The notes under the pieces: generated by a model | What the model was told of the DNA's origin: nothing | The model's database searches: none | The model's input: the letters and a program-made list of their open reading frames with translations, nothing else | Part shown: piece by piece, positions 1-5,062 of the stretch | Position numbering within the stretch: the stretch's first letter is position 1 | How the letters are laid out: each line of letters opens with the position of its first letter | Assembly (NCBI GenBank): GCA_023248615.1 | Contig: JAHFEI010000098.1 | Location: 2,209-7,270 of the forward strand | Origin: Nitrospinales bacterium | Lineage (GTDB): Bacteria > Nitrospinota_A > UBA7883 > JACRGQ01 | DNA: 5,062 nt | Reading direction: 5' to 3' | Program-made: the position numbers and the translations under genes

Positions 1-174
1 TTCCCCCCCCCCCAAAAAAGTTTTTTTAGAAAAATACCCTTTTAGGAGTACTTCTACTCCAAATAATTGATATATAAATAGTTATATTTGCAGCACAACT
101 TTTAATCAACCTTTAAATTCAGATACTTCCAAAATTACCAGCTTTTGAGCCTCCCAAAACCACAAAAATCATCC
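1..174. other. AT-rich non-coding leader upstream of nrdJ promoter
   Basis: No credible reading frame is visible here. The stretch opens with homopolymer runs (11 C, then 6 A, a G and 7 T), which may be real or may be a low-quality assembly edge. A short perfect hairpin follows at 45-60 (stem GGAGTA/TACTCC, loop CTTC). It has no T-run after it on the + strand, so it is not a convincing terminator for that strand. A weaker 5-bp stem lies at 76-89 (AAATA/TATTT). The base composition is far more AT-rich than the downstream gene, as expected for upstream regulatory DNA. Confidence 0.5.
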
Positions 175-203
175 TTGACGCACTAGATATAGACATATAT
201 AAC
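175..203 (+). promoter_or_regulatory. sigma70-type promoter of nrdJ
   Basis: A -35 hexamer TTGACG (175-180, 5 of 6 matches to TTGACA) is separated by exactly 17 bases from a -10 hexamer TATAAC (198-203, 5 of 6 matches to TATAAT). Transcription would start near 209-211, giving a leader of about 70 nt. The two NrdR-box-like sites fall in the spacer and just after the start point, where a repressor would block polymerase. Spacing and hexamers are read directly; promoter activity is inferred. Confidence 0.7.
180..195 (+). promoter_or_regulatory. NrdR box 1 (upstream operator half)
   Basis: The core CTAGATATAG (183-192) matches 9 of 10 positions of the known NrdR-box core CWATATATWG; only the fourth base differs. 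It lies between the -35 and -10 hexamers. NrdR is the zinc-finger/ATP-cone repressor of ribonucleotide reductase genes and typically binds paired boxes an integral number of helical turns apart. The partner box begins 32 bp downstream. Confidence 0.72.
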
Positions 204-211
204 TACTCCAC

Positions 212-227
212 ATACTATATATGGGTT
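212..227 (+). promoter_or_regulatory. NrdR box 2 (downstream operator half)
   Basis: The core CTATATATGG (215-224) matches 9 of 10 positions of CWATATATWG; the ninth base is G instead of A/T. Its core starts 32 bp after that of box 1, about three helical turns, the classic spacing of tandem NrdR boxes. It covers the region just after the predicted transcription start. The pairing, phasing and position directly before a ribonucleotide reductase gene make the assignment much stronger than either site alone. Confidence 0.75.
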
Positions 228-270
228 TTTGACTTGTACCAAGGTTAGGGCGTATTAAACTGTCTGTGTA

Positions 271-278
271 GGGGGTGA
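271..278 (+). promoter_or_regulatory. ribosome binding site of nrdJ
   Basis: The purine-rich GGGGGTGA stretch ends three bases before the ATG at 282, with its GGGGG part 6-10 bases away. It supports 282 as the start. An alternative in-frame ATG at 315 has only a weak AAGGG-like run in front of it and would remove 11 non-conserved residues. Confidence 0.55.
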
Positions 279-281
279 GCA

Positions 282-2597
282 ATGGGGGAAACAATTTCTA
301 CAAAGGGCCGTAAGATGAAAGAATCAACTCCGAAAGATAGCAAAACAGCGCTTACCGAGAACGCCATTAAGGTTCTGGAGCGCCGTTATCTCTCCAAAAA
401 CGACGAAGGTGAGACTATCGAGACCCCGGCACAGCTTTTCCGTCGTGTGGCCAGGAACGTCTCGCAGGCAGACGCATTCTACGAGCCGAATGTGGACCTT
501 TCCACAGTAGAGAACGAGTTTTACGAAATGATGGCATCGCTCGAATTCCTGCCGAACTCCCCTACCCTGATGAACGCGGGCAAGGAACTCCAGCAGTTGT
601 CGGCATGTTTCGTACTCCCCATAGAGGATTCCATGGAATCCATCTTTGAGACGGTAAAGGACACCGCACTTATACACAAAAGCGGCGGCGGCACCGGCTT
701 CTCGTTTTCCCGCTTGCGCCCCGCCGGTAGCAGGGTTAAATCCACCAGCGGCGTATCGTCCGGCCCGGTCTCCTTTATGAGGGTATTCGACGCCGCAACG
801 GAATCGGTAAAACAAGGCGGCACGCGCCGCGGGGCCAATATGGGCATACTGCGGGTAGACCATCCGGATATCATGGATTTCATCGCGTGCAAGGCGGACG
901 GAACTGCGTTTTGCAACTTCAACATATCCGTAGCGGTTACGGACGCCTTCATGTCTGCCCTTATGGAAGGCAAGGATTACGACCTCATAGACCCATACAC
1001 CAAATCCGTGGTCGGCAAGATGGACGCGGAAAAGGTGATGGAAAGCATAATCCACTACGCATGGAAAAACGGCGACCCCGGCATAGTTTTCATAGACCGG
1101 ATAAACAAGGATAACCCAACCCCGCACGTTGGCGAGATGGAAAGCACAAACCCGTGCGGCGAGCAACCGCTCCTTCCGTACGAGTCGTGCAACCTGGGCT
1201 CCATCAACCTGCCAAACTTCGTAAAAAACGGCGTACTGGACTGGAATGCGCTGGAGCGCGTGGTTTTCTCGGCGGTGCATTTCCTGGACAACGTAATAGA
1301 CATGAACCGCTACCCCATCCAAAAAATCGAGCGGATGACCAAGGCCAACCGCAAGATTGGCCTTGGCGTGATGGGCTTTGCCGACATGCTGATAATGCTC
1401 GGCATACCCTACAATTCGGAAGAGGCGGTGGATATGGCGGAAAAGCTTATGCACTTCATCAATGCCGAATCGAAAAAAGCATCGCAGGGGCTGGCGGAAA
1501 AACGGGGCGCATTCCCGAACTTCCGCGGTAGCACCTACGACAAGCCGAAAGCGCCCAAACTACGCAACGCCACCACAACTACGATAGCCCCCACCGGCAC
1601 CATATCTATAATCGCGGGCGTATCGTCCGGCATAGAGCCGCTGTTCGCCGTATCCTACATCCGAACGGTGATGGACAACGACAAGCTGGTAGAAGCCCAT
1701 CCGTTGTTCGAGCAGGCGGCGAAAGAGCGCGGGTTCTACTCCGCCGACCTTATGCAGAACATAGCGCTTAAAGGGAGCGTACACGGCCTGAAAGAAGTGC
1801 CGAAAGACGTGGCAAGCCTTTTCGTAACCTCGCACGAGATAGCGCCCGAATGGCATATCAGGATGCAGGCGGCGTTCCAGAAACATACCGATAACGCCGT
1901 AAGCAAAACGGTGAACTTCTCCAACAGCGCTACGGAAAAAGATGTGGAAAACGCCTACATGCTCTCATACGACACCGGTTGCAAGGGCGTAACAATCTAC
2001 CGCGACGGCTCACGCGACGGGCAGGTGCTATCCACAGGGCAGACAGGCGCAAAGAAAGAAGCGGCCACCGCCGTTGCCACAGACCACAAACTAAGCCCCA
2101 AGCCGCGCCCATCGGTAGTAAGGGGAGCCACACAACGGCTTACCACCGGATGCGGCAAAATTTACGTCACCGTAAACGAAGACGAAAAGGAAAGCCCTTT
2201 TGAGATGTTCGTGCAAATCGGCAAAGCTGGCGGATGCGCCGCTTCCCAAACGGAATCCATAGGCAGGCTGGTTTCACTGGCACTGCGCTCCGGCATAGAC
2301 GCGAACGAACTGGTGAAACAGCTCATCGGCGTATCCTGCCACCTGCCGGCGTGGGATAACGGCGGCAAGGTGCTAAGTTGCGCGGACGCGATAGGCAAAG
2401 CGCTCTCCCGCTATGCTCGCAAAGATTTCACGGAACAGCCCAAGGGCAAATCGGGTAACGGCAACGGCAATGGAAACGGGATAGAGCACTTCGATGCCAG
2501 CATAAGCGTGGGCGCATGCCCGGATTGCGGCGGCTCGCTGGAATACGCCGAAGGGTGCATGACATGTAGGGGTTGCGGCTACTCGAAGTGTTCCTGA
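282..2597 (+). CDS. nrdJ: adenosylcobalamin-dependent (class II) ribonucleotide reductase
   Basis: This cytosolic enzyme reduces ribonucleotides to deoxyribonucleotides for DNA synthesis. It uses a B12-derived radical, so it needs neither oxygen nor an NrdB partner. The 771-residue product has the class II layout: an N-terminal RNR domain without an ATP cone, then the catalytic ten-stranded barrel. Visible landmarks are FLPNSPTLMNAG (about 89-100), redox Cys109 in SACFVLP, the GGGTGFSFSRLRP segment, NPCGE with Asn290, the thiyl-radical Cys292 and Glu294, and the second redox Cys303 in ESCNLGS. The 11-residue spacing of Cys292 and Cys303 equals that of C322/C333 in Thermotoga maritima NrdJ. 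The phosphate-binding APTGT loop starts at 436. A TSCPD domain follows (about 612-705), then a Gly-Asn linker (725-733) and a tail with six cysteines (746, 749, 759, 762, 765, 770) that looks like a zinc ribbon and may help re-reduce the active site. The gene appears intact and monocistronic, under paired NrdR boxes. Confidence 0.97.
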   Translation: MGETISTKGRKMKESTPKDSKTALTENAIKVLERRYLSKNDEGETIETPAQLFRRVARNVSQADAFYEPNVDLSTVENEFYEMMASLEFLPNSPTLMNAGKELQQLSACFVLPIEDSMESIFETVKDTALIHKSGGGTGFSFSRLRPAGSRVKSTSGVSSGPVSFMRVFDAATESVKQGGTRRGANMGILRVDHPDIMDFIACKADGTAFCNFNISVAVTDAFMSALMEGKDYDLIDPYTKSVVGKMDAEKVMESIIHYAWKNGDPGIVFIDRINKDNPTPHVGEMESTNPCGEQPLLPYESCNLGSINLPNFVKNGVLDWNALERVVFSAVHFLDNVIDMNRYPIQKIERMTKANRKIGLGVMGFADMLIMLGIPYNSEEAVDMAEKLMHFINAESKKASQGLAEKRGAFPNFRGSTYDKPKAPKLRNATTTTIAPTGTISIIAGVSSGIEPLFAVSYIRTVMDNDKLVEAHPLFEQAAKERGFYSADLMQNIALKGSVHGLKEVPKDVASLFVTSHEIAPEWHIRMQAAFQKHTDNAVSKTVNFSNSATEKDVENAYMLSYDTGCKGVTIYRDGSRDGQVLSTGQTGAKKEAATAVATDHKLSPKPRPSVVRGATQRLTTGCGKIYVTVNEDEKESPFEMFVQIGKAGGCAASQTESIGRLVSLALRSGIDANELVKQLIGVSCHLPAWDNGGKVLSCADAIGKALSRYARKDFTEQPKGKSGNGNGNGNGIEHFDASISVGACPDCGGSLEYAEGCMTCRGCGYSKCS
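2454..2480 (+). repeat. imperfect hexamer repeat encoding Gly-Asn linker
   Basis: Roughly four and a half imperfect copies of a GGNAAY hexamer encode GNGNGNGNG at residues 725-733 of NrdJ. They lie between the TSCPD domain and the cysteine-rich tail. The protein segment should be flexible and could let the tail swing toward the active site. The tandem DNA repeat may vary in copy number between strains. Confidence 0.6.
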
Positions 2598-2650
2598 CGG
2601 TGTAGTGTCCATATAACGGCTTTACACAAGGATATATATGTTCCGGTAGC

Positions 2651-2707
2651 GACGGACTTTAGTCTGTCTTGCGCCTGTCAGGGCGCAACAATGGCCTTTG
2701 GGCCATT
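2651..2707. repeat. cluster of three adjacent hairpins (REP-like) after nrdJ
   Basis: Three stem-loops follow each other almost without spacers. Hairpin A is GACGGAC-TTTA-GTCTGTC (2651-2668; 7 pairs, one G-U). Hairpin B has arms TTGCGCC (2669-2675) and GGCGCAA (2682-2688), a perfect 7-bp stem. Hairpin C is AATGGCC-TTTG-GGCCATT (2690-2707), also a perfect 7-bp stem. The cluster starts 53 bases after the nrdJ stop. No long T-run follows hairpin C, only TTTCC, so it is a poor intrinsic terminator. A REP-type repeat or an mRNA 3'-end stabiliser is more likely. The structures are read directly; the role is inferred. Confidence 0.6.
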
Positions 2708-2798
2708 TCCGGCGCGGCTTGGATATGTTTGTTCCGCACCTCCTTGCAGGATAAATCGGTAGTGGGTCGGTTTGAATGGGCAACACATTATTCCCCAC

Positions 2799-2890
2799 TT
2801 GTCATACCTGCGGAAGCAGGTATCCAGTTATTTCTCTTCTGGATTCCCGCTGGAGTTTACCCCGCACGAGATGCGGGGCGGGAATGACAA
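2799..2890. repeat. 92-bp MITE/REP-like palindromic element
   Basis: The ends are inverted repeats: TTGTCATACCTGC at the left against GCGGGAATGACAA at the right, with 11 of 13 positions complementary. The left half forms a perfect 8-bp hairpin ATACCTGC-GGAA-GCAGGTAT (2804-2823). The right half forms an 8-bp stem ATTCCCGC (2843-2850)/GCGGGAAT (2878-2885) enclosing a 7-bp hairpin CCCCGCA/TGCGGGG (2860-2878). ATCCAG (2822-2827) can also pair with CTGGAT (2839-2844). One frame reads VIPAEAGIQ, the familiar signature of mistranslated intergenic repeats in many Gram-negative genomes. No clear target-site duplication is visible, and there is no transposase here. Confidence 0.75.
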
Positions 2891-2943
2891 ACATGGCGCT
2901 ACCGTGAAACAATTTCAAAACAACACACTACCGATAGAAGACT

Positions 2944-2972
2944 GTTACAGCCACAACCCGTTAAAATATGAT
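2944..2972 (+). promoter_or_regulatory. candidate promoter of sensor kinase gene
   Basis: GTTACA (2944-2949, 4 of 6 matches to the -35 consensus) lies 17 bases before TATGAT (2967-2972, 5 of 6 matches to the -10 consensus). It would give a leader of about 120 nt. The -35 match is weak, and the assignment rests on spacing and position alone. Confidence 0.35.
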
Positions 2973-3085
2973 AGCATGGCCCCGTTAGTATCTGTTTTTC
3001 AGCCACAGGAGAAGCGGATTTTAACCATTTAGGCAAGGGCCATCCGGGAAATATTGGATCACTTATGGCTCTGGAAAATGCGATT

Positions 3086-3091
3086 GGAGGT
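3086..3091 (+). promoter_or_regulatory. strong Shine-Dalgarno site of sensor kinase gene
   Basis: A perfect GGAGGT lies 8 bases before the ATG at 3100. This fixes the start of the sensor gene and indicates efficient translation initiation. Confidence 0.8.
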
Positions 3092-3099
3092 AAACTCGA

Positions 3100-4686
3100 A
3101 TGAACAACCCGACTGGTGTCGCCCAAAATTCAGGGGACATCCTGATTGTTGATGATGACCTCGACGGACTAAAATTGCTCGCCAAAGTTTTAAGCAACAC
3201 TGGCTATAGCGTTCGCTCTACCAGCAATGGCGAACTGGCCCTGCGTAGCGTGCAAGCCAAACATCCGGATTTGATTTTGCTCGATATCAAGATGCCCGGA
3301 ATTGATGGGCTGGAAGTCTGCCAGCGCCTCAAAGCGGATGAAACGACGAGGGATATTCCGATCATTTTCATCAGCGCTGTCATGGACGCAGAGACAAAGG
3401 CCAAAGGGATTGAACTTGGCGCGTTAGATTTCATAACCAAGCCGTACCACGCCAAGGAGTTGCTGGGCCGAGTACACCTCTTTATTGAGTTGAAGAATAG
3501 GTTGGACTTAATCCAACTCCAAAACAGGAAGATTAAAGAATCCGAGATGGTCTTCCGTTCGATAGCGGAAACCGCCACAGATGCTATTGTGACCGCCGAT
3601 AACGAGGGGAAAGTGATTTTATGGAACCTTGCGGCGGAAAGGATATTCGGCTATGCAAGCACGGAAATTATCGGCAAGCCGCTTACGATGCTTATGCCGG
3701 AACGGTTTAGGGCGCAACACAATGCGGGCATTGCGCGGATTAAGGCGGGCGGAGAGAAAAGGGTTATTGGCAGGACGGTAGAACTGGTGGGCTTGCACAA
3801 GGATGGCTCCGAATTTCCGATAGAGCTTTCCATCTCAACTTGGGAGGCTGGTGGCAAAGCCTGCTTCACGGGCATTATACGGAATATTGGACGCAGAAAA
3901 TTGGAAGAGGAAAAGCTAAAGCAGAGCAACGAAGAACTGAAGCGTTCAAATACCGCACTGAAGATTCTAAGCGAGGGCAACAAGGCCCTGATTACCTCCG
4001 TAGATGAGGGTGAACTGCTTAAGTCGGTCTGTCATACTATTGTCCATGTCGGCCAGTTCCGGTTTGCATGGGTAGGTATTGTTGCACAAGACGAGGCAAA
4101 AACGCTTAGGCCGGTAGCCAGCTTTGGCATAGGCGATGGGTACCTTGACGTACTCAACATTTCACTAACCGATGAAAAGCGCGGCTCCGGCCCCACCGCC
4201 ATAGCAATCAAAAATAACACTCCTTACGTGGTCTACGACATTGAAACCGAGGATAGGTTTGCGCCATGGCGTGAAGAAGCGCACAAAAGGGGATACCGTT
4301 CGTCGGCGGCACTCCCCATGAGCTACGAGGGGGAGGTTGTCGGGTCGCTCAACATTTATTCCGAAAAAACGAATACCTTCGGCGAAACAGAAGTTGGGTT
4401 ACTCCTGGAGCTTGCCAGCGATTTGGCTTTCGGCCTGCACTCCCTTAGGGAGAGGGCCGAAAAAGACAGGACGACAAAGGAACTGTATTCGCTTATGGTG
4501 ACCGCCACAGATGCGATAATCACCGCCGATGACGAGGGGAAGGTAATTATTTGGAACCGGGCGGCGGAAAGGATATTCGGCTATGCAAGCACGGTAATTA
4601 TCGGCAAGCCGCTTACGATGCTTATGCCGGAACGGTTTAGGGCGCAACACAATGCGGGCATTGCGCGGATGAAGGCGGGCGGATAG
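3100..4686 (+). CDS. receiver-PAS-GAF-PAS sensor protein, cut off by in-frame TAG
   Basis: This is the 5' part of a hybrid sensor histidine kinase gene and has no transmembrane segment, so the product should be cytosolic. Residues about 13-130 form a receiver domain with all key residues: acidic Asp18/Asp19, phospho-acceptor Asp62, Ser92 and Lys114 (TKP). PAS domain 1 spans about 150-265 (WNLAAERIFGY, HKDGSEFPIELS). A charged coiled coil follows (about 264-287), then a GAF domain of the FAWVGIV/RGSGPTAIAI/FAPWREEAHKRGYRSSAALPM type (about 288-455). PAS domain 2 starts near 462 and is cut by TAG at codon 529, about two thirds through the fold. The frame stays open for at least 125 further codons that complete the PAS domain and begin a HisKA domain, so 528 residues is not the natural length. 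As written, the product is a receiver-sensor protein without a kinase. The ligand is unknown. Confidence 0.8.
   Translation: MNNPTGVAQNSGDILIVDDDLDGLKLLAKVLSNTGYSVRSTSNGELALRSVQAKHPDLILLDIKMPGIDGLEVCQRLKADETTRDIPIIFISAVMDAETKAKGIELGALDFITKPYHAKELLGRVHLFIELKNRLDLIQLQNRKIKESEMVFRSIAETATDAIVTADNEGKVILWNLAAERIFGYASTEIIGKPLTMLMPERFRAQHNAGIARIKAGGEKRVIGRTVELVGLHKDGSEFPIELSISTWEAGGKACFTGIIRNIGRRKLEEEKLKQSNEELKRSNTALKILSEGNKALITSVDEGELLKSVCHTIVHVGQFRFAWVGIVAQDEAKTLRPVASFGIGDGYLDVLNISLTDEKRGSGPTAIAIKNNTPYVVYDIETEDRFAPWREEAHKRGYRSSAALPMSYEGEVVGSLNIYSEKTNTFGETEVGLLLELASDLAFGLHSLRERAEKDRTTKELYSLMVTATDAIITADDEGKVIIWNRAAERIFGYASTVIIGKPLTMLMPERFRAQHNAGIARMKAGG
3571..3940 (+). repeat. PAS-coding direct repeat, copy 1
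   Basis: It aligns without gaps to 4501-4870 at a constant offset of 930 bases (310 codons). The core 3631-3882 differs from its partner at only eight positions (3665, 3741, 3754, 3773, 3777, 3780, 3822, 3870), about 97% identity by hand count. The 60 bases before the core are about 82% identical. The 38 bases after it are only about 40% identical, before a short 20-base island of near-identity (3921-3940). This copy has GAG (Glu219) at 3754-3756, where the other has TAG. Confidence 0.9.
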
Positions 4687-4870
4687 AAAAGGGTTATTGG
4701 CAAGACCGTGGAACTGGTGGGCTTGCACAAGGATGGCTCCGAATTTCCGATGGAGCTTTCCATCTCAACTTGGGAGGCTGGTGGCAAAGCCTGCTTCACC
4801 GGCATTATACGGGACATCACCGAGCGTAAACAGGCGGAAAATCGTCTGGAGCAGAGCAACGAAGAGCTGA
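4501..4870 (+). repeat. PAS-coding direct repeat, copy 2, carrying the stop codon
   Basis: This is the partner of 3571-3940, with a near-identical core at 4561-4812. Relative to copy 1, the core changes Glu to Val at 4594-4596, Ile to Met at 4669-4671, Glu to stop at 4684-4686, Arg to Lys at 4702-4704 and Ile to Met at 4750-4752. The three other differences (4707, 4710, 4800) are silent. The stop is the only disabling difference. Confidence 0.9.
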
Positions 4871-5062
4871 AAAATGCCCTGCAAAACCTTGAGACATCGC
4901 AAGCTTTGCTGATGCGTAGCGACAAGCTGGCATCCGTCGGCACGCTGGCGGCGGGTGTGGCGCACGAGATACTAAACCCGCTCAATATCATCAGCACCAT
5001 CGTGCAGATGATGATGTACGAGGAAAAGTGGCAATCCGAAAATGAGAACCTGCAGGAAATAA
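4687..5062 (+). pseudogene. rest of PAS 2 and HisKA domain of the interrupted histidine kinase
   Basis: In the same frame as the gene before it, directly after the TAG, the sequence completes PAS domain 2 (KRVIGKTVELVGLHKDGSEF, then ISTWEAGG and the PAC-like IIRDITERKQAE). A coiled coil (EQSNEELKNALQNLE) follows, then a dimerisation/phospho-acceptor domain with the H-box VAHEILNPLNII. The acceptor is His622, numbered through the stop. The frame is open to the window end, and the HATPase domain must lie beyond it. Restart is unlikely: the in-frame ATGs at 4750 and 4912 have no good ribosome site, and the first would begin inside a PAS domain. I call it a pseudogene fragment provisionally, because a base-calling error at 4684 would restore one intact kinase. 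Confidence 0.65.

Larger units (their letters stand above)
2598..3099. other. 502-base intergenic region with repeats, no convincing gene
   Basis: The gap between nrdJ and the sensor kinase holds a triple hairpin cluster (2651-2707), a MITE/REP-like element (2799-2890), a weak promoter candidate (2944-2972) and the Shine-Dalgarno site of the next gene. Short open frames cross it, but they read through inverted repeats, lack ribosome sites and give low-complexity or repeat-derived peptides. I do not call any of them genes. A 6-bp inverted repeat, AGTGGG/CCCACT (2761-2766 and 2794-2799), flanks the space just before the MITE-like element. Confidence 0.65.

Noticed and set aside
45..60. Terminator of an upstream gene
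   Set aside because: The 6-bp hairpin is short and is followed by AAATAATTG, not a T-run, on the + strand. The minus-strand context is equally unconvincing.
324..1454. Long minus-strand open frame (376 codons) opposite nrdJ
   Set aside because: It lies wholly antisense to a well-conserved nrdJ, has no recognisable domain or ribosome site, and its openness follows from the codon bias of the sense gene.
2630..2640. Possible third NrdR box at the AT alternation after nrdJ (GGATATATATG)
   Set aside because: The flanking C and G of the core are missing in every register, and it lies downstream of the gene without a phased partner.
2669..2887. 72-codon + strand frame reading VIPAEAGIQ
   Set aside because: It runs through the hairpin cluster and the MITE-like palindrome. 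The peptide is the known mistranslation signature of an intergenic repeat, and it has no ribosome binding site.
2772..3032. 86-codon + strand frame reading YLRKQVSS
   Set aside because: It is another frame across the same repeat element, with no Shine-Dalgarno site and no recognisable domain.
3066..3081. Sigma54-like TGGC...TGC pattern before the sensor kinase
   Set aside because: The GG-to-GC spacing is two bases too long for a -24/-12 promoter, and the site would put the transcription start on top of the ribosome binding site.
2899..3126. 75-codon minus-strand frame in the intergenic region
   Set aside because: It overlaps the start and Shine-Dalgarno site of the sensor gene on the other strand and has no recognisable content.
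4581..5000. 139-codon minus-strand frame, partly identical to the one at 3651-3983
   Set aside because: Both are antisense shadows of the duplicated PAS DNA. Their similarity only reflects the sense-strand repeat.

Overview
The window comes from a bacterium of moderate GC content. It carries two protein-coding loci, both on the + strand, separated by about 500 bases of repeat-rich non-coding DNA. The phylum cannot be fixed from this sequence. The coding style (GC-leaning genes that still use ATA for isoleucine often), a soluble multi-domain sensor kinase and an intergenic repeat of the type that reads as 'VIPAEAGIQ' when mistranslated all suit a Gram-negative proteobacterial, Nitrospirota-like or Nitrospinota-like genome. 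That placement is inference only.

Layout. Bases 1-281 are AT-rich leader DNA. They hold a good sigma70-type promoter (175-203) overlapped by two NrdR-box-like operators whose cores start exactly 32 bp apart (183 and 215). Bases 282-2597 encode a full-length class II, adenosylcobalamin-dependent ribonucleotide reductase (NrdJ) with a C-terminal TSCPD domain and a cysteine-rich zinc-ribbon-like tail. Bases 2598-3099 are non-coding. They contain three back-to-back perfect or near-perfect hairpins (2651-2707), a 92-bp MITE/REP-like element with terminal inverted repeats (2799-2890), a weak promoter candidate and a strong Shine-Dalgarno site. From 3100 to the window end runs one continuous sensor-kinase frame, receiver-PAS-GAF-PAS-HisKA, broken by a single in-frame TAG at 4684-4686. 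The ATP-binding domain would lie beyond the window edge.

The two loci have no obvious functional link. The first is a housekeeping dNTP-synthesis gene with its expected repressor sites. The second is a signalling gene. Its two PAS domains contain a 252-base tract about 97% identical (3631-3882 and 4561-4812) between sharply diverged flanks, which looks like recent gene conversion. The amber codon lies inside that tract at a position where the other copy reads GAG (Glu). The kinase is therefore a recent pseudogene, a sequencing error, or a gene whose integrity could be restored by recombination between the PAS copies. I see no clear undescribed multi-gene system. The interrupted, repeat-containing kinase and the hairpin cluster after nrdJ are the points most worth checking.
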